Positions 37,501-47,164 of a DNA stretch of 64,000 nucleotides are shown one piece after another. Position 1 is the stretch's first letter. Every line of letters begins with the position of its first letter. Location of the stretch: positions 1-64,000 of the forward strand of contig JAPFFF010000009.1 in NCBI GenBank assembly GCA_039105265.1, read 5' to 3'. A program made the translations under genes and the position numbers. The notes under the pieces were generated by a model, which worked only from the letters and a program-made list of their open reading frames with translations, was not told where the DNA came from and did no database searches. This stretch comes from Tritrichomonas musculus (lineage: Eukaryota; Parabasalia; Tritrichomonadida; Tritrichomonadidae).

Positions 37501-40397
37501 TTAGAAGATTTGATAGCGATATCGTTATTGCTGCCTTTAGAAGATTTGATTATGCTATCATTATTGTTGCTTTTAGAAGATTTGATAATGCTACCATTTT
37601 TACTGCTTTTAGAAGATTTGATAATGCTACCATTTTTACTGCTTTTAGAAGATTTGATGTTGCTGCCATTATTGCTGATTTTAGAAGATTTGATGTTGCT
37701 ATTGCTTTCTTGGATTGATTTCAAACTGCTATATTCGTTGTTATTTTCATTTGTATTTGTACTACTTTCAAATATATTTATATCTCTAGCGATCCGTTGT
37801 GGTGTGTTATCCAAGTCGGAGTTGCTGCTTAATTCTTCAGATAAATGATCGCTTTCATCTTCTGCACTTTGATAAAATGGTGCGATTGTTACATCTTGGA
37901 AAGTCTCTAGAGTTGGTTTAGTGAATGAAAGTTGTTTTTGAGACTTTTGTTTTGGTTTCGAACTCTTTCCATTTTGCTTGTTGGTGATTTTTTGATTTTG
38001 TTTTTGAGGAGATTTTCTTGTAGAAATGGTTTGTTTATTTTCGGGTGCTTTTCTTTTGATACTATCTACATCGATTGTTTCATATTCATATTCATACTCA
38101 TATTCGTATTCTTTTTCTTCAGGCTTTTCTTCTTTCTCATCTTCATCAATTACATACTCAGAAACGTAAGTGTAAGTATGTGAATATGAATCATAATCAG
38201 ATTGAAAAGAATATTCATTTTGATTATTTGCAATATCATTTGATTTTGTACGTAAATTGTTGTTGTCAATAACAGTTGGCTTTGTTTTGAATTCATCTGA
38301 TTTGTTAAATGAATCCTCAATAATAGTATATGTTGTTGATCCATCTGTTTCGGTATAGCCTATTGTTTCATATTCGTAAGTAAATGATCTACCTGAAAGT
38401 GAATCTTCTATATTGATTTGTCTTTGTTTAATATTTTGGATGGTTTGAGTGTCATCATTTAATTGTGAATCGCCGTCATTGTTATAATCATGGTCGTTGA
38501 TTTGGTCAACTGAATCAAATTGAAGATCCATTGTAGCAAATTCATAGTTTTGCTTCTTTTCTTCATATAATTGTTCTGTTTGATTTGGATTTTTGTCAAA
38601 TATGAGACCGATCGTATTAAATTCAGAGTTATCTGCCATGGTTTGAGTTGCAGGTGCGCCTTCAATTGTATGTAAATCAAAAGAAGGCTCTTCAATAATA
38701 ACTTCGTTTTTATTCACAATCCTCTTTTCGTTTGATTTCCCTTTTCCACTTTTATTTTTGTTTTTGTTTGACAATTTGTTTTTATTTTTCTTTGATGTGC
38801 CAAAATCAATTTCATCTGATTGAAAATATTCATCATCTGAATATGCTGTTTTTGATTTATTTAATTGGTTAGCTTTTTTGCCAGAGTTAAAGCCTTCATC
38901 CATTTCATTTTTCTTCTTCTTTTTTGATCTATGTTCAGATCTTCTTATTGGTGATGAAGAAGATTTTTTAATGTTTCCTCTTCTACTTCCATTGCCAGAT
39001 TGAGAATAAGATTGTGATAAATCTATAAGTACTCCTTTTTCGTTTGGGCTATTAGAATTTTTGAGTGGTTGAATTACAACTTCGCTGTTTTCAGTAACAT
39101 TTGAGTAATATTCGTTGCTATCTTCTTTAACTTCAATATCATCGCTTACGATACTTTCATCAGTGAAAGTATGAAAAGTGAATTGTTTTGCATGCTGTGA
39201 TGAACGAGACGGCGAGTGAGAATCAGGTGTATGAACACTCTTTCTAGAAAATTTGTTATTATTATTTTCTATTTCATTTTCATTCTCTTCTTCTTCTTCG
39301 TTATGATTATCATTCTCACCTGAATTTTGTATTTCATCGGAAATAGGAGCACTTGCTATTTCTTCTTCTTCTTCTTCTTCAAAATCTACTTTGTTATCAA
39401 TATCATTATTTGATTCCTTATTTTGAATTTCTATCTCATTATCATCTTGATTGATAATATCATTTTCGTTATCATTTTGATTATTTTCTTGATTTTCAAA
39501 TTGTTTATTTTCTTGCTCATTTTCATTTATATTAACACCTTTGGACTGTTGAATGTCAGGAACTTCTTCAACATCTTTATTTAATTGTGTATGTATAGCT
39601 CTTTCGGTAGGATTTGATTGATTTGTTTCATTTGAAATATTGAGAGGTTTGGGGCTTTGCAATTTTTGTTCCTGTTGCTGAATAACGCTTGATTGCTTTA
39701 ATGGGCGAAGAATAAACATATGTTCACGCTTTTCAGCTCTTCCTATTGCACGTTTTGCGCTTTGTTTCTTGTCTCGATGTTTCTTTCTTAGTAAAAGTAA
39801 ACGTGTTCTTGGAGAAATTGACGTTCCATCATCGCTTGTCATACTTACGATATCAAAGTCATCAAAACTACTGTTTGATATTGCACCATTTGATAATGAT
39901 GATTTGGATTTAGATGATCTAGATGATCTTGAATTTGCTTTGGTTGACTTCGTTTTTTTAGGTTTTAGATTTGGTTCTTTAGAATTTTGTGGTTCCAAAG
40001 ACACAACTTCAGATGGTTTTGAAGATTTTTTGGATGAAGATTTATTTGAATCTTTATCATCGTTTGAAGCAGCATTTGATAGTTGTTGCTCATTTGTCTT
40101 TGTAGGTGATTTCTTCGTTTTTTTGCGACTTGTTGAACTCTTCCCACCTTCTGTACGATGTCTGCGAGTATGCCCTGACTTAGAATTTCGTTCTTTAGAA
40201 GACTTTGAATTGTTAGAATGACTTTCTTCTGTGCCATTTGTAGCGTTATTAATATTACTTTCATTTTCTTTTGAAGTCTGATGCTTTGAACGATGAACCT
40301 TTGCTTTCTTTTCAGTTTCCCCTTGTAGATGATTTTCATCTTGATTTTTTATATTTGTTCTACTCTGTGTACTTGATTTTGATTTAACTTGACTCAT
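34596..40397 (-). CDS. Giant acidic low-complexity protein with C-terminal C2-like domain (1933 aa)
   Basis: Not a named family. Residues 1-~210 are Ser/Lys/Arg-rich and basic. About 210-1540 are disordered, dominated by Asn, Glu, Asp, Ser and Gln, with several tandem repeats. About 1600-1720 are an ordered domain with C2 features: PITLLNVCILEAHLQTA, FVQLGVREN, PRYNERFNVPIEDVETDELSLKIFSV, TGEITLKV. The last ~200 residues are again highly acidic (IIEDNEDSENIIEDNE). Such a protein could be a membrane-linked scaffold. It is encoded by one uninterrupted frame with a normal ATG. No signal peptide or membrane helix. Confidence 0.65.
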   Translation of the reverse strand: MSQVKSKSSTQSRTNIKNQDENHLQGETEKKAKVHRSKHQTSKENESNINNATNGTEESHSNNSKSSKERNSKSGHTRRHRTEGGKSSTSRKKTKKSPTKTNEQQLSNAASNDDKDSNKSSSKKSSKPSEVVSLEPQNSKEPNLKPKKTKSTKANSRSSRSSKSKSSLSNGAISNSSFDDFDIVSMTSDDGTSISPRTRLLLLRKKHRDKKQSAKRAIGRAEKREHMFILRPLKQSSVIQQQEQKLQSPKPLNISNETNQSNPTERAIHTQLNKDVEEVPDIQQSKGVNINENEQENKQFENQENNQNDNENDIINQDDNEIEIQNKESNNDIDNKVDFEEEEEEEIASAPISDEIQNSGENDNHNEEEEENENEIENNNNKFSRKSVHTPDSHSPSRSSQHAKQFTFHTFTDESIVSDDIEVKEDSNEYYSNVTENSEVVIQPLKNSNSPNEKGVLIDLSQSYSQSGNGSRRGNIKKSSSSPIRRSEHRSKKKKKNEMDEGFNSGKKANQLNKSKTAYSDDEYFQSDEIDFGTSKKNKNKLSNKNKNKSGKGKSNEKRIVNKNEVIIEEPSFDLHTIEGAPATQTMADNSEFNTIGLIFDKNPNQTEQLYEEKKQNYEFATMDLQFDSVDQINDHDYNNDGDSQLNDDTQTIQNIKQRQINIEDSLSGRSFTYEYETIGYTETDGSTTYTIIEDSFNKSDEFKTKPTVIDNNNLRTKSNDIANNQNEYSFQSDYDSYSHTYTYVSEYVIDEDEKEEKPEEKEYEYEYEYEYETIDVDSIKRKAPENKQTISTRKSPQKQNQKITNKQNGKSSKPKQKSQKQLSFTKPTLETFQDVTIAPFYQSAEDESDHLSEELSSNSDLDNTPQRIARDINIFESSTNTNENNNEYSSLKSIQESNSNIKSSKISNNGSNIKSSKSSKNGSIIKSSKSSKNGSIIKSSKSNNNDSIIKSSKGSNNDIAIKSSKDSNHDSLISNHNIEESIIKSPKNSSIISNKEIKRDTGTKSSNKTENENSQNDINESSIIKSGKNDNKDVEFSESKISNENSAVEPSSKNYINEYSSLNSINKNDSNIDKSINDLEYSADEATADKKESDIDDLQTSSKATTDEEQTNDEEQTNNEEQTNDEEQINDEEQINDEIQNNDDNESSFDSSFDLAPSKKIQEMKKELARLLNNRQKDLLPERANKINDNSSISQTRNFAQKQIENDDSPKQSESESKNQETKEESSYIFESDTTINSQVQENINNNAPQPTSSEIVDTFKEDNENSSSTQSQPVEDKSFSGLLEDLQGVSSGTSFPPEQSDNNDFSRIVPSGINEQSQDYSNIQIFSSVIDNQHEREIKIESETESTNEIKNLEDHSNLNDDEFKVINLNNIEQDEKDNQDNIEQEYEYFEEEEEEFENETETEIKPNEYKIESEEKPSQNQIQVHELDQDQISNPIQTQLQNPNPTQDHNILSYQRENEIEEEINEDEIEEDDYEEEDIKNNQAIQEKPIEEDIQKGEEIEEEERDVQICCIKLEDLPGIKANMFPPFKFKKKSSYDDSDDSDDDSYDFDHTYDQNSSKKKSIFTNEKELTQSKGTKKSKYPITLLNVCILEAHLQTAVSSFVQLGVRENVKGSPSKVNEEETVMTKVVHSTFLPRYNERFNVPIEDVETDELSLKIFSVSSSGASPKPSIVSQVYIATNRFPLNQEITKTYKMTPTGEITLKVTAQSELYNKQHPKVVKEQERPINNNNEQKQKDQNNEKPKSEEKDEYVQIEFGDDEDNGDIINENPAENDNTTNTTENKNNEIEVEQYTIEDNQNINEDNEDNENIIEDNEDSENIIEDNENKKDVDDEDIEEEFHQILAPNNEDIKEDNDDEDDEDIEIQLDLAKVSKTNNDEKITKDSPKYDDFDFNTDDDVVVEEDEDIPNNAYAEPEMANLQAFIEQESDDGF
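36960..37085 (-). repeat. Short in-frame repeat coding (E)EQ(T/I)NDE units
   Basis: An 18-21 base unit repeated about six times codes for EEQTNDEEQTNNEE-like sequence inside the 1933-residue protein. It is prone to replication slippage, so the length is probably variable between strains. Confidence 0.75.
37490..37705 (-). repeat. 36-base tandem repeat coding IKSSKSSKNGSI
   Basis: About six to seven imperfect 36-base units encode a 12-residue repeat (IKSSKSSKNGSI and variants) within the 1933-residue protein. Two adjacent units near 37570-37650 are identical. This is a coding minisatellite, not a CRISPR array: there are no spacers and the frame is kept. Confidence 0.8.
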
Positions 40398-40724
40398 TTC
40401 TTGTATTTTAAGTTTTAATTGAAAAAAAATCTAACGTATAACTTTTTGAATTTAAAATAATCGGATTCTATTATGACCGTTTAGATTAAATATTGCACAT
40501 TCGATATTGGGAATTTATGTTTTTTTATTTTACATTCTCAAATAAAATCATTTTTATTGGTGAAGAATAGAATAGAATTCGTAATTATAAAAACAGTAGA
40601 ATTCAATTTGATAGGAAAAATGATTTAATTTTTTTTTTTTTTTTTTATGTCAAATATAAACACATATATCTATATCTATTTTTCTTTTTGAAGGAAAGAT
40701 AATAATATAAAAATAAGTAAGTGG
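40398..40724. other. Intergenic gap with T-run, nothing else seen
   Basis: A 327 bp gap between two minus-strand genes, with a T-run of 18 around 40629-40646. No other feature. Confidence 0.5.
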
Positions 40725-42341
40725 TTACCAGAGCCTGCCACCAAAATTTGGAAATGTGTTAGTTAAAACTTCTGTTTCTGTATTGATTGATGCTTCATCA
40801 ATTCTTGTGTCTGATGCAAGAATTGATTCTTGCTGGTCGTTTGATGGTAAAAGAGAATTGCTTAGCAAAGATTGAGGGAATGGGAAATTTATCATGAAAG
40901 ATGAGTTCAAAGAGTAATCTGAATTGGGTGGTGCTGATAAAGCTGTCTGTTTTATCTGATTATGTTGTTGATTTGAAGACTTATGAATCATTAATGGAGT
41001 ATTAGAGTTAGTTGAAGACGTTACAGAATTTGAAGATGATGCTGATATTTGTGTAGAAGAGTTGGAAGGATTAATTGGTGTGAGAATCTGTGAAATTGGG
41101 ATTGTCGAATTTGTATTATTAACAATCTCTTCTTTAGATTGTTGAGCAGAATGTTGCAAAGTGCGGTTAAAAATTTCTTCTTTTTCAGCAGGCGGGCGTT
41201 GGACTTTTTGTTCATCTTGTTGAGTTATTAATGATGGTAATGAACAATTTTCTTCAACTGATAAAGGTGAATTGGTATTTATTGGAGAATTGATACTTCT
41301 TTTTGGATCATTTGGTTCTGCTGTGTCGATATTAGAATTAAGAAGTGAAGGTTGTGCTATATGTTGCTGTGATTTTGGTTTCTGCAACAAAGGAGGAAGA
41401 GGACCAGAGAAATTAACTGACATTGGTACTGGTGAAGGAACAACGATGATTGATCCTGGCATTGGGCTTGAAGAAATTGAAATTGAATTATCTGTATTTT
41501 GTGCAATGTTTATAGCTCTGGTATCATTAGAAATAGATTCTATTTCTTGTGTTTGTTGTTTTGGTTGTTGGTTTAAAGGAGGTGATGGTACATCGTCATC
41601 CTCAGATTCATCAACTTCATTTGGTCCTTCATCTTCTTCACTGTTTGATTTTGTAATATTATTAGGCTTTATACTTATAGATGATGGGTTCGAAACTATA
41701 TGTGGTTGGAGTTGAGGATATTGAGGATAATTAATTGCTTGATTCATACTTGGCTGGCAAACGGTTGCGGGCATCATTGGATAAATGCTTCTTGGATAGA
41801 AATTATTATAATTGGGCTCTTGATAACAAAAATTTTGTGAAGGTTGATAAACAACCTTTGATTTATTATATAACGAAGGAGAATAAATTGCAAATGCGCT
41901 TTTGTTATTATTGTTATTGTTGTTACTCATATGAAATGAAAGAGCAGACCATCGATTTTTAATATTCACGTCCGATCTAGATTTGAAAAACTTTGAAATG
42001 GATGACCAATGCGGTCCGTATTCATTGTATTTTTCTTTTAGCAGATCGTCTTCTTCTTTGGTCCATGGACCATTCTTGATATCAGGTGATAAATAATTTT
42101 TATATCGTTCTCTGCATTGTCGAGTAGAACGGCCAGGCATTTTTCGAGCTATAAATTTCCAATCTTTATCTCCAAACTGCTCAACTAATTTTTTAAGTTG
42201 TTCATCTTCTTCATATGAAAAAAGTTGACGCCTTCCATGGGTCATTTTACATGTTCCAGCCGGCACAACATTTACATTAGATGGTATGGAGTTAGCAAAA
42301 TTATGGTAAAACACATGATTGGTGTACAAACCTGGATACAT
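40725..42341 (-). CDS. R2R3 Myb transcription factor (538 aa)
   Basis: DNA-binding protein of the kind that controls initiator- and MRE-driven genes in trichomonads. Repeat R2 spans about 38-84 (LFSYEEDEQLKKLVEQFGDKDWKFIARKMPGRSTRQCRERYKNYL); its first Trp is replaced by F41 and the second is W61. Repeat R3 spans about 90-138 with W93, W112 and W131 (GPWTKEEDDLL; HWSSISKFFKSRSDVNIKNRW). The remaining ~400 residues are Ser/Asn/Pro/Gln-rich, likely an activation or interaction region; NSPINTNSPLS-like clusters suggest phosphorylation. Close in layout to trichomonad Myb1-3 but with a longer tail. Target genes unknown. Confidence 0.88.
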   Translation of the reverse strand: MYPGLYTNHVFYHNFANSIPSNVNVVPAGTCKMTHGRRQLFSYEEDEQLKKLVEQFGDKDWKFIARKMPGRSTRQCRERYKNYLSPDIKNGPWTKEEDDLLKEKYNEYGPHWSSISKFFKSRSDVNIKNRWSALSFHMSNNNNNNNKSAFAIYSPSLYNKSKVVYQPSQNFCYQEPNYNNFYPRSIYPMMPATVCQPSMNQAINYPQYPQLQPHIVSNPSSISIKPNNITKSNSEEDEGPNEVDESEDDDVPSPPLNQQPKQQTQEIESISNDTRAINIAQNTDNSISISSSPMPGSIIVVPSPVPMSVNFSGPLPPLLQKPKSQQHIAQPSLLNSNIDTAEPNDPKRSINSPINTNSPLSVEENCSLPSLITQQDEQKVQRPPAEKEEIFNRTLQHSAQQSKEEIVNNTNSTIPISQILTPINPSNSSTQISASSSNSVTSSTNSNTPLMIHKSSNQQHNQIKQTALSAPPNSDYSLNSSFMINFPFPQSLLSNSLLPSNDQQESILASDTRIDEASINTETEVLTNTFPNFGGRLW

Positions 42342-42794
42342 TTTTATTTAACTTTTTCAAAAATAAAATTTATAATAAAGATAAAATTCTCAATTTTTTT
42401 CTAAGAGTATAGAATATTTGTGAATTGTAAAAACTTTTTAAAGAAAGACTAAATTATAAGTAAAAATTGTTATATATTGATTTGTATAAATTTTTTTATT
42501 TAATTTTTAATGATATTTGAACAAAATCTATATTATAAATTAGATAAATATTATAATTGCAGTGTATCAATATTAATAAAGCCAAACGTTTGAGATCATT
42601 GAAAATACAAAATCAAATTTGAAATAATTTTTGTTAGATATATAAATTGATATATCTTTGATGTTATTAATTATTTATCAATACAAAAATATATTTTATT
42701 GTTTAAATATATAAACAAAGTAAAAATTTAAATTATATTATATTATTATTTCTATACTCTAGAGAAAGGTCATATAAAAATCTTCAGTCATATG
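42342..42794. other. Intergenic gap, nothing recognised
   Basis: A 453 bp AT-rich stretch between the Myb start and the first mariner-type element. No coding frame or repeat was recognised. Confidence 0.5.
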
Positions 42795-42796
42795 TA

Positions 42797-43538
42797 TAGT
42801 GTTCCTAAAAAATATTGATAAGAAATGAATTCAATAGTTAATCGTCGTTAACAAAAGTTATTTTATTTTTAAAATTTTTAATTTAAAAAGTTAAATTTCT
42901 TATCAATATTTTTTCGGCAATTGAAAAAGTTGATTTTTTATTAAAAATTAAAATTAAAATCTTACTTGATTGCCTTGCACTTCGAGGCATTGTTTCAATT
43001 TCTTTGGAAAAGAATCAATCAAAGAATTGTTTGTTGCTAAACTTAGATTATTCCATATAAAGAATAAAATTTGTGTTCAGGAAACATTTGCCATTTCAGC
43101 TCCAGGGATTTCAGGAAACGTTATTGCTTTAACGCATATGAAATACTTGATTTCATTTGTTAATATTTGTGGTCGGCAGGGTTGTGTTTTTTCTGGTCTC
43201 CCTTCATCAATCTATTTAGCTACTGCTTTGACGCAATTTAACGAAATATTTAATGCATCAGCTGTTTTGCTTTTATTAAAATTGTACGATTGCAGAACCA
43301 CTTGCGATTAAATTATAGCGTTCGTTTGTATTTTTTGGTAAAGAAAACAAATAAATAAAAGGTCAAAAGATTGACCAACAATTGATTCATAAATTCATGA
43401 ATAGGTCATTAAATTTGAATGAATTTGAAAGAAATTTTAAAATTCTCTCAAATTATTTTTAAATAAATTTTCTCAATTTTTTCAATGAAACATGAAAATT
43501 TCTCTCAAATTTCTTATCAATATTTTTTAGGACCACTA
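42797..43538 (-). mobile_element. Mariner-type element with dead transposase, copy A (742 bp)
   Basis: Terminal inverted repeats of ~31 bp (TAGTGTTCCTAAAAAATATT... and its complement, with G/T mismatch at one site) are flanked by TA (42795-42796, 43539-43540). The minus strand holds a relic of the transposase DNA-binding region. It reads ...NKSKTADALNISLNCVKAVAK, stop, IDEGRPEKTQPCRPQILTNE..., i.e. a helix-turn-helix and the GRP linker typical of Tc1/mariner proteins. In-frame stops lie at 43212-43214 and 43077-43079. No DDE domain remains. A further copy of the TIR core lies inside at 42896-42914. The forward 113-codon frame is a shadow. Non-autonomous. Confidence 0.85.
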
Positions 43539-43540
43539 TA

Positions 43541-43927
43541 AATCTTTTGATTGAATATTTACATCTTAAATATAACTTAGAAAATTTAATCAAAAATTAA
43601 TTAAAATATGAAACAGCAAAGAACAAAACAAAATGATTTGTATAAATTCATAGATAAGCAATATTAATGAAAAATTAAAAACTTCTAAATTAACAAAGAA
43701 CAAAAGCAATAAAACAATCATGATTTAATACTTAACAATAAGCATATAAAGATTATTTGCTTGTTAATAATCAACAAATTTTATTGTATTTATTTTTAAA
43801 ATATATCTAATCTTTATTTTGATTATATAAAAATAACACGTATCCAATAAAAATTGAAAATATAACAACAATTTATTGGGAATAAAAAACACTGTTAAAA
43901 AAAGTCAACATATATATAATTCAAAGC
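43541..43927. other. Intergenic gap, nothing recognised
   Basis: A 387 bp gap between mariner copy A and the 3' end of NPHP4. AT-rich, no feature seen. Confidence 0.5.
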
Positions 43928-46900
43928 TTAATCTGAATCATCATCATCATCTGCAGCATAGTGAACATTCAACTTATAATATTCTTGTAAAGCCCTAGGT
44001 TGGTCAGATTCTTGTACAAATACATGAATCAGCACATATTCTTCTTTATCCCTTGGTAAAAATATTAGTCTAAGTCGTGCTGATTTGTTAGCTTCTATCT
44101 CATAATGAGTTGGATCAAAATGAATATATTCTGGATGTGATGTTGTTAATCTGATTGATTTCCTGTGGCTAGTATTATTTCTGTATTCAAGTGTCTTCTT
44201 TGCACCTCTGCCAACTTGTAAAGTTATTTCTGATTTGCCAATTAATCTTTCTTTTCCTCCTTCATTTTTAGTTTCGATAACGCTAAGATATATCGAAACT
44301 GCTGGCGCTTTTTGCGAAATGTTGTATATAACTAATTTAACAATACCAGAAGACAAAGCTTTCGCGGTTACATCGCCTGGATCTCTTAAAACTAATGGTT
44401 CTTCATAATTCAAAAATTGAGCAATTCGTGTATCAGAAGTTTTACAACAAATTTTTGATCCAATATATTTTGGAATATTTATCTTCAATTTTGAATCTGC
44501 TGTTAATATCTCATCAGGAAGTACGTCAACATGTAATCGAACAATTTTTCGTAATGAATTGTCTTTTGCAAAACAAAAAATATAGCATAATAAATTAGCT
44601 GTAAGTTGAAGAGATGTTATTCTCGTTCCAAAAATAGAAGTAGTTGCTGTAATTAAGCTTGATGATGAAATAGCAGATGAATATGTGTACATTGAATTCA
44701 AAGTAGTAGTTATCGTTCCTTCTTTGTGAGTAAATAAATAAATATTTTCTTGAGCAAGGGGCACGGTCTTTTTTATATGGACAGTGAAGCAGTCTAAAAG
44801 AGTATGTGTATCATCATTGAGAGAAACTGAAATTTCGTTTTCTTCGAAATCTGTAACTGAAAAAAAAGCAAATAAAAGCCGAATTTCTTCACCAGGTTTT
44901 GCTTTGAAACTACTTTTTTTCTTGACATTCAGATTAAAACGTTCTGAGATAGGAACGCCATTTTGCTGGTTGAATTCTAGAGTTTCATCACGTTCAAGAT
45001 GATAAACTCGGTCTGGACTATCTGTATCGGAGGTCAACTCATCTTTATCTAATTTCCTTATAAAACGAATTCTTTCATCATTAGGCTGGACATAAACAGT
45101 GGCAGGCTCCTCAGGATCATATACTGATGTAAAAACGAACCTACTTTCGAGACCTGGAATTGGATATAATATGCGTGTTCTGAGGAATTTTTTTTGAAGA
45201 TCACTAAGCATTGCTTCTTTTCTGCGACCATCCCTATATCTTGCAGCTAGCTCAAAGCGTGGAAGAACTGATGATCTAACAGCTTTTTTGAAATTTTCAT
45301 CCTTGTCTGCAATAGATCTTGATATTATAAAATCTTTCTGAATAGGATTTCGATGATCAAAATCTAATTTAACAATTTTATGATCAGCTGTTCCATAACA
45401 GCCATAAGCAAAATGAACATTACCGAGTAATTCACCATCAGCTCCAGTTAATTTTGAATATGTCGATAATTGTAAAGAATGACGCTTTTGTCGAAGAAGT
45501 GAAGAACTTTGTATATTAAAATGTCCTATAATAATATCTGTATCAGCATCAACGATTGATGCTTGTAGTTCATTTGCTTTCATGAGGAAAAAATAATTGA
45601 CAACTTGTTCATATGCTTTAAGTGAAACGTTTTTACTTATAATGACTCCTCTTTCATTATCTTTTTTTGAGCCAATTTGATAAAAAATTAAAGTATCTTG
45701 AAATGGCGATAATCGGCAAACTTCAGATTTAATAAGGCCAAATGGCCATATGTCCATTTGAATATAAACATTTCGAAATATTTTAACAGGAAAACGTTCA
45801 AAAAAGCTCTGTCGAGGAACAAGAAATTTAAATAGAAAAAGAAGATGATTTGTATTTAAATTGTCCGTAAATTCTTCCATAAGAAGAGGTTCTTCTGGTA
45901 TGTTTTTTGGATCAAGTGGAAGTAATGTTCCTCCATCTTCTGCAATAAGCAGTTTAAAATCAACAGCAAAATCGCGCTTTTCGAAATCTTGACCGAGTTG
46001 AGGATTAAAGCTCACATTAAATGAAACTGTTGGAATTTGAGTTTCTGTTTGTAATATTCTCATTCCAAATGGTGAATTTCTAGCTGCTCGGGATAATTTT
46101 ATTGTCATAAATGAGTCAGTGGTAACATTTACAATTCCATAACCAAGTGGAACTTCAAATATTTGTTTTTCTTTTGAAATTGGCGTGGATATTATTAATT
46201 TTGTTGATTCTAAGAAAGAAAGGTCAATTTCAATGCAAATTAATAATTGAAAGATTAATGCAAAGTTGGGACTTCCTTTAACAAAATCTGGGAATAAAAT
46301 TTGTCCATCAAATGACCATCCATTAATTGAACTAACTTCTGCTTTTAATGTTTCTGAAATAAATTTGTGAGTATTGTGAATTGCAAATTGCATTAAAAAT
46401 CTGACAACACGCATGTGGATTTTATCTGATGGTATTTTGTATTTCTGACTAAAAATCTCTAATAGCTCATTATGAAGAGATTCCTCAAAATTCTTATTTG
46501 GATTTATAATAACGCCAGTAATTGAAAGTGGAGTTGTTTGCTCAAGAGACAATGGAGCAAATGATTTTATACCTGGAATTGGTTGATTGAAAAATGTGCA
46601 ATATGGTAAAAATGTCGATGCGTTTAGAAGTTCGTCATATTTTTGCAATTCCACAAGAAGACCGCCAGGGCGAGGAGCAAGCAAATTGGAAAAATTATTT
46701 GGCATTGCCATAAGTATGCGTGGAGTTCCTGTATATAAAGGGCATATTTGTGGTGTCGTTTCTTCGGGAATCGGTAAAACTGTAAAAAAAAGAGATGTTT
46801 CATTTGTCTCATTATTTAAATATTTAACACAAAAAGAAAATTCAATAACTATCAATGAATTTTTTCCACATATAATCCCATAAGAAGTTAGATTAATGAA

Positions 46901-47164
46901 ATTTGCTTTGACATCTGTAATTAATGGCGAAGACCATGTTCGACCATGAAATTGTCCTGTAGATGTATTGAAAATCGATAAATAAATTTTAATACCAAAA
47001 GTAGCTGTATCAGGAATAGTTTTTAATTCATGTGACAATGAAAAATTTTGAAGTTCTTTGATATTTATTGACCATCCCATTGGATCACCTTCATCCTCTA
47101 AAGGAGGAGGCAAAGGAAAATTTTGATGAAAGCCTTCAATCCAATGTTGAACGATTTTCTCCAT
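43928..47164 (-). CDS. NPHP4: Nephrocystin-4 (NPHP4)
   Basis: Ciliary transition-zone scaffold at the flagellar base. It starts at ATG 47164, because the frame upstream has only a TTG; this gives 1078 residues (human ~1426). N-terminal matches to NPHP4 are clear: a W-I-E/HRIFTQN-like opening, GWSINIKELQNF, FHGRTWSSPLI (human FFGRTW), and LYTGTPRILM (human LYHGTPRALL). The middle has C2-like beta-rich segments. The C-terminal third has repeated MSP/Ig-like domains: LRTRILYPIPGLESRFVFTSVYDPEEPATVYVQ, and EANKSARLRLIFLPRDKEEYVLIHVFV. The Asp-rich end DDDDDSD is local. It presumably works with NPHP1/RPGRIP1-like partners, none of which is in this window. Confidence 0.85.
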   Translation of the reverse strand: MEKIVQHWIEGFHQNFPLPPPLEDEGDPMGWSINIKELQNFSLSHELKTIPDTATFGIKIYLSIFNTSTGQFHGRTWSSPLITDVKANFINLTSYGIICGKNSLIVIEFSFCVKYLNNETNETSLFFTVLPIPEETTPQICPLYTGTPRILMAMPNNFSNLLAPRPGGLLVELQKYDELLNASTFLPYCTFFNQPIPGIKSFAPLSLEQTTPLSITGVIINPNKNFEESLHNELLEIFSQKYKIPSDKIHMRVVRFLMQFAIHNTHKFISETLKAEVSSINGWSFDGQILFPDFVKGSPNFALIFQLLICIEIDLSFLESTKLIISTPISKEKQIFEVPLGYGIVNVTTDSFMTIKLSRAARNSPFGMRILQTETQIPTVSFNVSFNPQLGQDFEKRDFAVDFKLLIAEDGGTLLPLDPKNIPEEPLLMEEFTDNLNTNHLLFLFKFLVPRQSFFERFPVKIFRNVYIQMDIWPFGLIKSEVCRLSPFQDTLIFYQIGSKKDNERGVIISKNVSLKAYEQVVNYFFLMKANELQASIVDADTDIIIGHFNIQSSSLLRQKRHSLQLSTYSKLTGADGELLGNVHFAYGCYGTADHKIVKLDFDHRNPIQKDFIISRSIADKDENFKKAVRSSVLPRFELAARYRDGRRKEAMLSDLQKKFLRTRILYPIPGLESRFVFTSVYDPEEPATVYVQPNDERIRFIRKLDKDELTSDTDSPDRVYHLERDETLEFNQQNGVPISERFNLNVKKKSSFKAKPGEEIRLLFAFFSVTDFEENEISVSLNDDTHTLLDCFTVHIKKTVPLAQENIYLFTHKEGTITTTLNSMYTYSSAISSSSLITATTSIFGTRITSLQLTANLLCYIFCFAKDNSLRKIVRLHVDVLPDEILTADSKLKINIPKYIGSKICCKTSDTRIAQFLNYEEPLVLRDPGDVTAKALSSGIVKLVIYNISQKAPAVSIYLSVIETKNEGGKERLIGKSEITLQVGRGAKKTLEYRNNTSHRKSIRLTTSHPEYIHFDPTHYEIEANKSARLRLIFLPRDKEEYVLIHVFVQESDQPRALQEYYKLNVHYAADDDDDSD

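Noticed and set aside
37490-37705. CRISPR-like regular repeat
   Set aside because: Units of 36 bases are contiguous without spacers and stay in frame within a coding sequence, so it is a coding minisatellite.
42970-43311. Forward 113-codon frame (and its twin at 53430-53771) as a conserved gene
   Set aside because: The minus strand of the same bases reads a Tc1/mariner helix-turn-helix relic with shared stops, and both copies lie inside TIR-bounded elements. Conservation between copies only reflects recent transposition.
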